A stretch of DNA of 64,000 nucleotides from DATARR01 sp036376245 (GTDB lineage Bacteria > Acidobacteriota > Thermoanaerobaculia > Multivoradales > UBA5704). Shown one piece after another: positions 9,376-16,941 of this stretch. A program made the translations under genes and the position numbers. Location of the stretch: positions 62,001 to 126,000 of the forward strand of contig DASVAS010000003.1 of the NCBI GenBank assembly GCA_036376245.1, read 5' to 3'. Position 1 is the stretch's first letter. Every line of letters starts with the position of its first letter. Below the pieces are notes generated by a model. That model was not told where the DNA came from, ran no database searches, and saw only the letters and a program-made list of their open reading frames with translations.

Positions 9376-11109
9376 ATGACCGTCACCCTCACCCCCCAGA
9401 TCGTCGCCGGCGCGAGCCCGACCTCGTCCCGCGAGGAGATCGACGCCGCCGTCGCCGTCCTGCAGCAGAACAAGGCGGCCTGGACCGACGTGCCGGTCAA
9501 GGAGCGGATCGCGATCCTCTCGGACCTCTCCCGGCGCTTCCACTCCCTGGCGGACCGCTGGGCGGCCCTCTGCGTCGAGCACGAAGGGCTCACCCCCGAG
9601 CAGCCCGGCGCCGGCGAGGAGGCCCTGGTGGGCCCCTACTTCATCCTGCGCAACCTGCGGCTGCTCCGGGAGTCGCTCCTCGACATCCAGACCCACGGCC
9701 GGCCGCGCATCGCCGGCTCCGTGCGCACCCTGCCCAACGGCCAGGTGACGGCGCGGGTCTTCCCCATCGATCTCTACGACCGCGTCTTCTATCCCGGCGT
9801 CACCGCCGACGTCTGGATGGAGCCGGGGGTGACCGAGAAGAGCCTCTCCGGGACCATGGCCGTGGCCTATCACGCGCCGGTCCGCCAGGGCCGCGTCGCC
9901 CTGGTGCTGGGGGCGGGCAACGTCTCCTCCATCGGCCCCATGGACGCGCTCTACAAGCTGTTCGTGGAAGACCAGGTGGTGGTGTACAAGAACCATCCGG
10001 TCAACGCCTTCCTGGGACCGCTCATGGAAGAGGCTTTTCAGCCCCTGATCGCGCGGGGCTTCTTCCGGGGGGTCTACGGCGGCGCCGAAGAGGGGGCCTA
10101 CCTCTGCCAGCACGCCGGCGTGGACGAGATCCACATCACCGGCTCGGACAAGACCTACGAGGCCATCGTCTTCGGTCCCGGCGAGGAAGGGCGGCGGCGC
10201 AAGCTGGCCGGCGAGCCCGTCCTCCACAAGCGGTTCACCGCCGAGCTCGGCAACGTCAGCCCGGTCATCGTCGTCCCCGGCCCCTGGGACGAAGGGGACC
10301 TCGAATTCCACGCCGAGAACCTGGCGACCATGCTCACCAACAACGCCGGGTTCAACTGCAACGCCAGCCGGATGATCGTGCAGCACGCCTCCTGGGATCA
10401 GCGGCAGGCGCTGCTGGACAAGGTTCGCGAGGTGCTGAAGGGCATCCCCGTCCGCCGCGCCTGGTACCCGGGGGCGGCGGACCGCTTCGAGTCCTTCCTC
10501 GCCGCCCACAGGCAGGCCGAGACCTTCGGCGACCGCGCCGGCGACCGGCTCCCGTGGGCCCTCATCCCGGATCTCGACCCGCTGGATTCCGACGACGTCT
10601 GCTTCACCACCGAGGCCTTCTGCGGCGTCTTCGGCGAGACCGGGATCGAGGCGGACAGCGTGCCCGAGTTCATCGACCGCGCCGTGGCCTTCTGCAACCG
10701 CACCCTCTGGGGCACGCTCAACGTGACGCTGCTGGTGCATCCGCAATCGATGAAGGATCCGGGCGTCGCCGCGGCGGTGGAACGCGCGACCGACGACCTG
10801 CGCTACGGCACCGTCTCGTTCAACATGTGGGCCGCGGCGGGCTACGGGCTGGTGGTCACGCCCTGGGGCGCCCATCCCGGCCACACCTCGCAGGACATCC
10901 AGTCGGGCCTGGGCGTGGTGCACAACACGCTGATGTTCTCGCGGGCCCAGAAGACCGTGGTGCGGGCGCCCTTCTACATCTGGCCCAAGCCGGTCTGGTT
11001 CGCCACCCACAAGACCGCGCACCGGCTGACCCCGAAGCTCGTGGACTTCGAAGCCGCGCCGTCGATGGCCAAGGTGCCGGCGCTGATGGCACTGGCGTTG
11101 CGGGGATAG
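9376..11109 (+). CDS. Aldehyde dehydrogenase-superfamily enzyme
   Basis: 577 residues from ATG 9376 with GGGAGG 7 nt upstream. The ALDH catalytic core is recognisable: the cofactor strand VALVLGAGNVSSIGP, the general-base Glu in TAELGNVSPVIV and the catalytic Cys in NNAGFNCNASRMIV. It is longer than the usual ~490-residue ALDH by an N-terminal extension and an insertion around residues 100-150 (RIAGSVRTLPNGQV). This subgroup is found in soil bacteria; the aldehyde substrate is not predictable. A TATGTT-like element at about 9334-9340 may be its -10. Confidence 0.85.
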   Translation: MTVTLTPQIVAGASPTSSREEIDAAVAVLQQNKAAWTDVPVKERIAILSDLSRRFHSLADRWAALCVEHEGLTPEQPGAGEEALVGPYFILRNLRLLRESLLDIQTHGRPRIAGSVRTLPNGQVTARVFPIDLYDRVFYPGVTADVWMEPGVTEKSLSGTMAVAYHAPVRQGRVALVLGAGNVSSIGPMDALYKLFVEDQVVVYKNHPVNAFLGPLMEEAFQPLIARGFFRGVYGGAEEGAYLCQHAGVDEIHITGSDKTYEAIVFGPGEEGRRRKLAGEPVLHKRFTAELGNVSPVIVVPGPWDEGDLEFHAENLATMLTNNAGFNCNASRMIVQHASWDQRQALLDKVREVLKGIPVRRAWYPGAADRFESFLAAHRQAETFGDRAGDRLPWALIPDLDPLDSDDVCFTTEAFCGVFGETGIEADSVPEFIDRAVAFCNRTLWGTLNVTLLVHPQSMKDPGVAAAVERATDDLRYGTVSFNMWAAAGYGLVVTPWGAHPGHTSQDIQSGLGVVHNTLMFSRAQKTVVRAPFYIWPKPVWFATHKTAHRLTPKLVDFEAAPSMAKVPALMALALRG

Positions 11110-11180
11110 AAGGCGGGACGCGCATTGTGCTGGCCGGACTCATCTGCTAAATTGCGGATCATTCCAGAGGAGGAAAAGCC

Positions 11181-11489
11181 ATGAATTCTTTCAGGAAGCT
11201 CGTGGTCGTCCTGGCGCTCGTGACCGTCGCCATCCTCACCTCCAGCGGCGCGGCCTTCACCGCCATAGGCACGACGTACTACGAGGGAGCCGCCGCCGCG
11301 GGGGTATGCGCCTGCTGCCCGGCGGGACCTCCGGGGTCGGTATTCGTCGGCTGCTACAACACGGTCAACATGCCGCCGAACGCGGTGACCTGCGTTTACG
11401 AGGACGCCAACGGCAATGTCTTCGCTTGGGTGAGCTGCATCAACAAGGCGCCCGCGGTCGCGGACACGGACGCGGGCTCGGACTTCTGA
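11181..11489 (+). CDS. Small secreted protein of unknown function
   Basis: 102 residues, ATG 11181 after GAGGAGG. Residues 1-26 form a clear signal peptide. The mature part is short with CACCPAGPPG, GCYNT and cysteines near CVYED and WVSCIN, so six or so cysteines that could form disulfides. No family recognised. A TGCTAAATT extended -10-like element lies at about 11146-11154. It is convergent with the membrane protein gene ending at 11493. Confidence 0.75.
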   Translation: MNSFRKLVVVLALVTVAILTSSGAAFTAIGTTYYEGAAAAGVCACCPAGPPGSVFVGCYNTVNMPPNAVTCVYEDANGNVFAWVSCINKAPAVADTDAGSDF

Positions 11490-11492
11490 GCC

Positions 11493-12173
11493 TCAGCGGA
11501 CAGTTCCCCCCCCATCCCCCGGCCACGCTCGTTCCTGAGCCTGGCCGGGCTCGTCGCGCGCGGCCGCCGGCTTGAGGAGCAGGAGCCCCACGCCGCCGAA
11601 CCAGAGCAGAACCATTCCGAACATGAGCAGGACCACCACCCCGAACACGGGCACGATGTATTTCCAGCCCAGCATGCCGAGCGTCTCGGTGATCGGGGGC
11701 AGGAACAGCAGCAGGCCGCACGCCAGCCCCAGGTGGCCAAGCCCGTGCCGTGGCGGCGCCAGCCGCCGCAGCTTGCGGCCGCTGACCAGGACCCAGAGGC
11801 CGATCGCGGGAAAGGTGACGAGGCCCAGCGGATCGGTCCGTTTGAGCAGGGAAGGGAATCCCGCCGGCCAGGGGAACAGAGTGCCGAGATAAGACCCCCG
11901 CATCGAATCGACGAGCCCGACGGCCAGTCCGACCGTGGCGAGGGTGAGGATCCAGCGGTCGAAAGAGCCCTCGGGCGGCGTCTGGCTGGAGAGCGCGGAG
12001 GGGCAGCCGAGCCCGGCCAGAAAGAAAAGGGCGAGCACGCCATAAGCGATGCGGGTGACATTTTGAACCGCGACGACGTCGGCCAGGAAGAACAGGGCGG
12101 CTGAAGCGCCGAAAGAGATCCCCGCAACGAGAAACAAGATGCCGCCGAAGCGATCCTGCTTGATCGAACTCAT
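11493..12173 (-). CDS. Multi-pass membrane protein, unknown function
   Basis: 226 residues from ATG 12173, six predicted membrane segments (for example GGILFLVAGISFGASAALFF and VPVFGVVVLLMFGMVLLWFG). No conserved domain recognised. No Shine-Dalgarno is visible before the chosen ATG, so the start is uncertain; an in-frame open region reaches upstream to 12332 but overlaps the next small gene. Confidence 0.6.
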   Translation of the reverse strand: MSSIKQDRFGGILFLVAGISFGASAALFFLADVVAVQNVTRIAYGVLALFFLAGLGCPSALSSQTPPEGSFDRWILTLATVGLAVGLVDSMRGSYLGTLFPWPAGFPSLLKRTDPLGLVTFPAIGLWVLVSGRKLRRLAPPRHGLGHLGLACGLLLFLPPITETLGMLGWKYIVPVFGVVVLLMFGMVLLWFGGVGLLLLKPAAARDEPGQAQERAWPGDGGGTVR

Positions 12174-12223
12174 GAACCGGAGGCTATGACGCCCGCGCGG
12201 GACCGTCAACTCGTCCAAAGGTC

Positions 12224-12343
12224 TCAGATTGATCCACCGGCCCTCTCGTCCCGCGTCCACCCTCTCGCCCCGTACAGGATCGCCAGCAGGACGAGACCGG
12301 CCCAACTGACTACCAGGATCTCGAACGGCCACAGATTGGGCAT
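12224..12343 (-). CDS. 39-residue single-span membrane protein
   Basis: ATG at 12343 follows GAGAGGAGG at ideal spacing. The product MPNLWPFEILVVSWAGLVLL... is one membrane helix followed by a charged tail (RGWTRDERAGG). The strong ribosome site embedded in the end of the short-chain dehydrogenase relic suggests a genuine small gene rather than a tail of that relic. Confidence 0.5.
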   Translation of the reverse strand: MPNLWPFEILVVSWAGLVLLAILYGARGWTRDERAGGSI

Positions 12344-12457
12344 CGTGCCTCCTCTCATGAGCGCGAGACGGTAGCCGTCGGCCGCCAGGCGTCGGGCGAT
12401 GGCGGCTCCCATGCCTCTGCTGGCGGCGGTGATGAGGGTGACTTTTTGTGCGGGCAT
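12344..12457 (-). pseudogene. N-terminal relic of a short-chain dehydrogenase/reductase
   Basis: The frame starting at ATG 12457 reads KVTLITAASRGMGAAIARRL, the NAD(P)-binding TGxxxGxG start of an SDR (Thr-Ala-Ala-Ser-Arg-Gly-Met-Gly), and continues to LAADGYRLALM before losing all similarity. Only the first beta-alpha-beta unit (about 38 residues of ~250) remains. Confidence 0.6.
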
Positions 12458-12478
12458 CAGGCCTGAATTACCGATCGG

Positions 12479-12901
12479 TCAAACTGGCTCAAAGGGATTG
12501 ACGATCTCTACTCCGCATTCGACGAAGTCGCGCACGTTGCGGGTAGCGACCGAGCAGCCGCGCGCCCGGGCGATCGATGCAATCTGGCCGTCCTGCACGC
12601 TGAGCGGGCGCCCCAGTTCCTTGCGTCTTCCCATCACCTCACTATAGTGACGGGCTGCCTTCTCGTCGAAGTCCAGGATACGGCCCGCGAATCCCTCAGC
12701 TAGAAATCTCTCAAAGCCCTGCTCCAACTGCAATCGGCGCTTGCCTTGAGGCATGATTCGTAAACCGTATCCTATCTCTCCTATGGTGATTGCTGTCACG
12801 AACAGTGCTGACGATTCTTGATCGTTCACCCAGGACAAGACTGCCTGTGCCGGCGCTTCCTTCATCAACTCTGCCAAGATGTTCGTGTCAACGACGATCA
12901 T
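12479..12901 (-). CDS. PIN-domain toxin, FitB/VapC family
   Basis: 140 residues from ATG 12901. MIVVDTNILAELM gives the first metal-binding Asp of a PIN RNase; the other acidic positions are in AITIGEIGYG and SVQDGQIASIARARG, with the terminal ATRNVRDF typical of FitB. An upstream in-frame start (12919) would add six residues. The start overlaps the antitoxin end by 14 bp, the standard arrangement. Likely a site-specific RNase of tRNA or mRNA held inactive by the partner. Confidence 0.88.
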   Translation of the reverse strand: MIVVDTNILAELMKEAPAQAVLSWVNDQESSALFVTAITIGEIGYGLRIMPQGKRRLQLEQGFERFLAEGFAGRILDFDEKAARHYSEVMGRRKELGRPLSVQDGQIASIARARGCSVATRNVRDFVECGVEIVNPFEPV

Positions 12902-13145
12902 GATTGGCAAGGTCTTCACTGAGGTCTATGGGATCGTGCGGCTCGCGGTGGGGCAACTCCAGGTCCGCCCCCCGTTCGGGGCCGAAAATCTTCAACGCCA
13001 GATCACCCAACCGCTCCGGTGACGAGACCGCCCGCATCAGGATCTGACGAGCCTCTTCTTCCATGGACACTCCGCGACGAGCCGCCCGGACCCGGAGCCG
13101 GTCATAGATCTCATCGTCGAGCTTGCGAATGCTCAGGCTGGCCAA
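12888..13145 (-). CDS. FitA-like ribbon-helix-helix antitoxin
   Basis: 85 residues. The family's start (ASLSIRKLDDEIYDRL) requires TTG at 13145, which has GGAGGT five nt upstream; no ATG lies there. Residues 2-45 are the RHH DNA-binding domain (RRGVSMEEEARQIL), the rest the toxin-binding tail. Expected to repress its own promoter. A small inverted motif TGCTAGCACATGCTGGC at about 13177-13193 upstream could be its operator. Confidence 0.87.
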   Translation of the reverse strand: MASLSIRKLDDEIYDRLRVRAARRGVSMEEEARQILMRAVSSPERLGDLALKIFGPERGADLELPHREPHDPIDLSEDLANHDRR

Positions 13146-13197
13146 AGGGCACCTCCACAAGTTCCTTCCAGCCCTATGCTAGCACATGCTGGCAACC

Positions 13198-13764
13198 CTA
13201 CTGGCCGTGAAGAGAGGTCTCCTCCTCTTCGCTCAGGAAACGGTAGACGCTGCACCGCGGCTGCTCCGTGGTTTCGACCGGCGTCGCCGCCTTCGTGGCC
13301 GAGAAGGGGTAGGCGAAGGGGCCGAATTCGCCTTGCTGCGTCCGGATCTCTCCCTTGCGGCTCCAGACGATCCGGTCGCCGCGCAGGAGCTGGAGCTCGA
13401 AGGGGACCGGGCCTTCGGTGAGGACCATGGAGTTGGCGTGGATCCAGTAGGTGTAGGTTCCGGCCGGCGCCGTGCTCGCCGGCCAGTAGACGTTCTCGAT
13501 CGGGTGCTCGCACATCTTGTCGCTGCCGCCGTTGCAGTCGATGTCGAGGATGGCCCCGGACTCGGTCTTCGGATTGGCGAAGAAGACGCAGCTCCCCGCC
13601 GGATCCGTGACGTACAGGTCGAGGTCGGAGTTGCCCTGCCAGAGCAGACGGAAGGCGATGTCGCCGGTGCCGGGCTCGGGGCCGCCCGTCGCGGGCGGAC
13701 GGTGGCCGGAGCAGGCCAGGAAGGCGAAACAGAAAATCAGGACCGCGAAAGACAGTCTTTTCAT
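13198..13764 (-). CDS. Lipoprotein with a YfaP/DUF2135-like domain
   Basis: 188 residues, start one base after the exbD stop, so translationally coupled. Signal peptide with lipobox FLACSG puts Cys18 as the lipidated residue. The body DIAFRLLWQGNSDLDLYVTDP ... GTYTYWIHANS resembles the beta-sandwich found in YfaP/DUF2135 proteins. Pairing with ExbD suggests it acts in or near an energised envelope complex, but no ExbB, TonB or receptor is adjacent. Confidence 0.75.
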   Translation of the reverse strand: MKRLSFAVLIFCFAFLACSGHRPPATGGPEPGTGDIAFRLLWQGNSDLDLYVTDPAGSCVFFANPKTESGAILDIDCNGGSDKMCEHPIENVYWPASTAPAGTYTYWIHANSMVLTEGPVPFELQLLRGDRIVWSRKGEIRTQQGEFGPFAYPFSATKAATPVETTEQPRCSVYRFLSEEEETSLHGQ

Positions 13765-13765
13765 C

Positions 13766-14173
13766 TCAGGCCTCCTTCTTCTCGGTCACCAGTCCGACGC
13801 GCTCGAAACCCGCTTCGTTGAGCAGGGTCAGCACGTCGCAGATCCTCTCGTAATGAAGGTAACGATCGCCGCGCACGATCACCTGACGGTCCGGGTTCGC
13901 GGTGTGCAGCGCGACGAGGATGTCGCGGAGCTGGCCGTCGGCGATCCGATCGTTCGTGAGATAGACGCCGTCATCACGGATGGAGACGTTGAGCTGGTTC
14001 TGGTCCCCCAGGCGATCACCGCCCTCGGCCGTCTTCGGCAGATCCACCTTGACGCCGGCCTGCAGGATGGGCATGACCACCATGAAGATGATCAGCAGCA
14101 CCAGGCAGACGTCGACCAGCGGCGTGACGTTGATTTCGCTTCGGATGGTGGAACGCTGAAGATTCAGGGCCAT
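13766..14173 (-). CDS. exbD: ExbD/TolR-type biopolymer transport protein
   Basis: 135 residues from ATG 14173 (GGAGGTG upstream). The single membrane helix INVTPLVDVCLVLLIIFMVV contains the conserved Asp of the proton channel and the NVTPLVD signature. A periplasmic domain follows (VDLPKTAEG ... GFERVGLVTEK). ExbD works with ExbB to couple the proton gradient to TonB or Tol; the partners are not in this window. Confidence 0.9.
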   Translation of the reverse strand: MALNLQRSTIRSEINVTPLVDVCLVLLIIFMVVMPILQAGVKVDLPKTAEGGDRLGDQNQLNVSIRDDGVYLTNDRIADGQLRDILVALHTANPDRQVIVRGDRYLHYERICDVLTLLNEAGFERVGLVTEKKEA

Positions 14174-14207
14174 GGCGCACCTCCGCGATCGAACGGGTTT
14201 GATCGTC

Positions 14208-14232
14208 TCCGCTCCGGAAGATCCGGAGCGGA
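14208..14232. promoter_or_regulatory. Perfect 11-bp inverted repeat upstream of exbD
   Basis: TCCGCTCCGGA at 14208-14218 and its complement at 14222-14232, loop AGA, lie 35 bp upstream of the exbD start between divergent genes. It could be an operator for either gene; no T run supports a terminator. Confidence 0.35.
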
Positions 14233-14339
14233 AGGTTCAACGGAGGCGCCTCTGTTGGGATTGGACGGGTGGGCGGGCGTTTTGGTTCCGGGGGCGGTAT
14301 ACTTCCCGGGTCCTGAACCGCTCTCTGGAGAACCAGCAC

Positions 14340-14570
14340 GTGCCAGCCTTCGACCGCATCACTCTCGATCCTGACGTCATGGGGGGCAAACCCTGCATCC
14401 GGGGGATGAGAATCACGGTGGGGACCATCCTGGGCCTGCTCGCCTCCAGGCATACGGAAGACGAGATCCTGAAGGCCTATCCCTATCTCGAGAGCGAGGA
14501 CATCCAGGCGGCTCTCGCGTACGCCACCTGGCGCGTCGAGGAGATCGAGGTACCCGTGGCGCGCGGATGA
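14340..14570 (+). CDS. DUF433 antitoxin-like protein
   Basis: 76 residues from GTG 14340 with GGAG 9 nt upstream. FDRITLDPDVMGGKPCIRGMR is the DUF433 hallmark (MGGKPxIxGxRI), a winged-helix-like antitoxin family. C-terminal half: EDEILKAYPYLESEDIQAAL. Its stop overlaps the following toxin start (ATGA), the usual pair arrangement. Confidence 0.9.
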   Translation: MPAFDRITLDPDVMGGKPCIRGMRITVGTILGLLASRHTEDEILKAYPYLESEDIQAALAYATWRVEEIEVPVARG

Positions 14571-14944
14571 AAATCCTCGTCGACATGGGACTCCCGCCAG
14601 CTTGGTGCGAGACCTTCGAACAGAACGGAATCAAGTCCCTTCATTGGTCTGAAGTCGGCCACCCCAAGGCCAAGGACCGCGACATCATGGCGTGGGCCCG
14701 GGAGCGCGGTTTCATCGTGTTCACCCACGATCTCGATTTCGGCCACCTGCTCGCGCTGACGCACGCCTCTGGACCCAGCGTGATCCAGGTCCGATCCGAG
14801 GACGTCCTGCCGGAGAGCATCGGCGGTCTCGTCCTCCAGGCTCTCAGTCAGTTCGAGGAGATGCTGATAGCCGGTGCGCTCATCGTGATCGAGCCTGAGG
14901 GCTTCAGAGCACGTATCCTGCCGATCCTGCCTCGGCAAAAGTAA
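14567..14944 (+). CDS. DUF5615 PIN-like toxin
   Basis: 125 residues from ATG 14567. MKILVDMGLPP opens a Mut7-C/DUF5615 PIN-like fold; HDLDFGHLLAL carries the second acidic cluster. Family members pair with DUF433 and are regarded as toxins of the PIN-like nuclease clan. Convergent with the L,D-transpeptidase gene. Confidence 0.88.
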   Translation: MKILVDMGLPPAWCETFEQNGIKSLHWSEVGHPKAKDRDIMAWARERGFIVFTHDLDFGHLLALTHASGPSVIQVRSEDVLPESIGGLVLQALSQFEEMLIAGALIVIEPEGFRARILPILPRQK

Positions 14945-14973
14945 GAAGCCGGCGGGACGCCGGCGGTCCCAGG

Positions 14974-15684
14974 TTACGGCTTCGCCGCGATCTCCCGCGC
15001 CGGCGCCGCCTGCTCGTCCTTGCAGCCGTAGACGTAGACGGGCGTGCCGGTCGGCACCATCTTGGTCAGCCGCTGCGAGGCGAACATGGGGATGCGGATG
15101 CAGCCGTGGCTGGCGGGATAGGGGGGCACGTCTTCGCTGCCGTGGATGGCGATGCCGCCCACGATGTAGAGGGGGTTGTGCATCTGCCCCAGGGGACTGG
15201 TCTTCCAGCCGGAGGCCTTGGCGTAGACCTCCAGGCGGGCGCAGGGAGTGATGGCGTGGGTTTCCGGGTAGCCGTTCTCGTAGAAACGCTTGCCGCTGCC
15301 CGAGGAGATGGGGAGGATGTTGGCCACCTTGCCTTCGGTGTCCACCAGGAAGAGCACCTGGCGGGCGATGTCCACCTCGATGTGCGGGCCCGTGGCGTGG
15401 CGCGGCTTGATGGGCGCGGCCACCGACAGCGCGTTCCACTCCGCCCGGGTGAGCTTGCCCGTGGGCTTGGCCTTCTGAATCTTCTGGAACGCCACCAGCG
15501 CGTGGCGGGTCGAGGAATCCCAGACACCGTCGATGGGACCCGTCCAGAAGCCGAGGTCGGCGAGCCACTGCTCGGCCTGGCGGATCTCGGCTTTGGTCAA
15601 CGTGGCTTTCTGGACGGCTTCGGCGTCGAAGGCGAGAAACGAGAAAAGAACGGCGAGGACTGCGAACCAGCGGAACGGCTTCAC
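14974..15684 (-). CDS. L,D-transpeptidase with peptidoglycan-binding domain
   Basis: 236 residues from GTG 15684, chosen because AAGGGGGG precedes it and the signal peptide (MKPFRWFAVLAVLFSFLAFDAEA) begins there. Residues 30-95 are a peptidoglycan-binding-1-like helix bundle (EQWLADLGFWTGPIDGVWD); residues 105-225 the YkuD domain with the catalytic motif ASHGCIRIP (Cys nucleophile) and upstream GIAIHGSEDVPP His. Makes 3-3 cross-links or anchors proteins to peptidoglycan in the periplasm. Confidence 0.9.
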   Translation of the reverse strand: MKPFRWFAVLAVLFSFLAFDAEAVQKATLTKAEIRQAEQWLADLGFWTGPIDGVWDSSTRHALVAFQKIQKAKPTGKLTRAEWNALSVAAPIKPRHATGPHIEVDIARQVLFLVDTEGKVANILPISSGSGKRFYENGYPETHAITPCARLEVYAKASGWKTSPLGQMHNPLYIVGGIAIHGSEDVPPYPASHGCIRIPMFASQRLTKMVPTGTPVYVYGCKDEQAAPAREIAAKP

Positions 15685-15771
15685 GAACAACCCCCCTTGC
15701 CCAGGACCGGACCCCGCGCTGCGCGGGCTTCCCACTTCCCTTTATATACGATCCAGAACCCCTGGATGCCC

Positions 15772-16938
15772 TCACCCCTGCCCGGGCATCTTGGTCTCGG
15801 GCTCCAGCAACAACAATGCCAGTAGCGCCGCCCGCTCCGGCATGCGGTCCAACAGCACATGCTCGTGGACGGCGTGAGCGCCGTCGCCCACCGCGCCCAG
15901 GCCGTCCAGCGTCGGCGTGAAACGGCTGGTCAGGCTGCCGTCCGAGGCGCCGCCGGCCGTGCCCTCGCCGAGGGTGAATCCGAGCTCTTCCGCCCGGCGC
16001 TTCGCCGCTTCCCAGAGGACGCGGTTGCCCGGCGTCGCCTCCAGAGGAGGACGGTCGATGCCTCCCGTCACCTCCAGGCTGGTGCCGGGCGTGGCGGCTT
16101 TCATCTCCAGGACGGTCCTCTCGATCCGCAGCGCATCGTCCCAGCCCATCACTCGCACGTCCACCTCGGCCTGGGCTTCGGGGGCCACGACGTTGCGCCG
16201 CAGCCCGCCCGAGACCACACCGACGTTGACGGTCAGCCCCCGCCCCGGCTCGGCCAGGTCGTACAACCGCTGGATGACCCGGGCCAGCTCCAGGATGGCG
16301 CTCGCCCCCTTCTCCGGATCGAGACCGGAGTGGGCCGCCCGGCCGTGGACGCGGACGGTGAAGCGCAGCGAGCCCTTGCGCCGGGTCTTGAGCTTTCCCT
16401 CGGGTCCCAGCGAGGGCTCCAGCACGAAGACCCGGTGGACGCGGCGCGCCAGCCGCTCGATGCGGGCCAGGGATTCGACGCTGCCGATCTCCTCGTCGGA
16501 GTTGATGAAGACGCACGGCGTGACCTCCGGTTCGAGCCCCAGATCGCGCAAGGCCCTGAGGGCGAAGATCCCCTGCACCAGCCCCGCCTTCATGTCGTAG
16601 ACGCCGGGCCCCGTGAGCCTGCCGTCGCGGATCTCGACCGGCATGGAGGCGAGGGTGCCCACGGGCCAGACGGTGTCGCAATGCCCGAGCAGGAGCTGCC
16701 CCGGTCCCGTGCGCCGGTCGCGGGGGACGGCCCAGAGCTGGCCGCCGGCGAGGCGCCCGCGCAGGCGGCGGGTGCGCATCCCGGCGGCTTCCAGCTCGAC
16801 GGCGAGGCGGGCGAAGACCGGCTCCTGGCTCTCGGCCACCAGGGACGGGGATTCGAGAAGGGCGAGGGCGCGGAGGAGATCGCCCATCTCCTCCCGCCGT
16901 GCCTGAAGATGGGCGAGGACCTGCCGCGCGGTTTCCAC
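15772..16938 (-). CDS. M20-family metallopeptidase, carboxypeptidase G2-like
   Basis: 388 residues from ATG 16938. Zinc ligands and catalytic acids are in place: LLGHCDTVWP, GVYDMKAG, INSDEEIGS, and the C-terminal VHEHVLLD histidine. The central dimerisation (lid) domain spans about 180-290. CPG2-type enzymes remove C-terminal glutamate or hydrolyse related amides; the true substrate is unknown. It begins 3 nt after the permease stop, so the two are co-transcribed. Confidence 0.88.
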   Translation of the reverse strand: METARQVLAHLQARREEMGDLLRALALLESPSLVAESQEPVFARLAVELEAAGMRTRRLRGRLAGGQLWAVPRDRRTGPGQLLLGHCDTVWPVGTLASMPVEIRDGRLTGPGVYDMKAGLVQGIFALRALRDLGLEPEVTPCVFINSDEEIGSVESLARIERLARRVHRVFVLEPSLGPEGKLKTRRKGSLRFTVRVHGRAAHSGLDPEKGASAILELARVIQRLYDLAEPGRGLTVNVGVVSGGLRRNVVAPEAQAEVDVRVMGWDDALRIERTVLEMKAATPGTSLEVTGGIDRPPLEATPGNRVLWEAAKRRAEELGFTLGEGTAGGASDGSLTSRFTPTLDGLGAVGDGAHAVHEHVLLDRMPERAALLALLLLEPETKMPGQG

Positions 16939-16941
16939 GCG

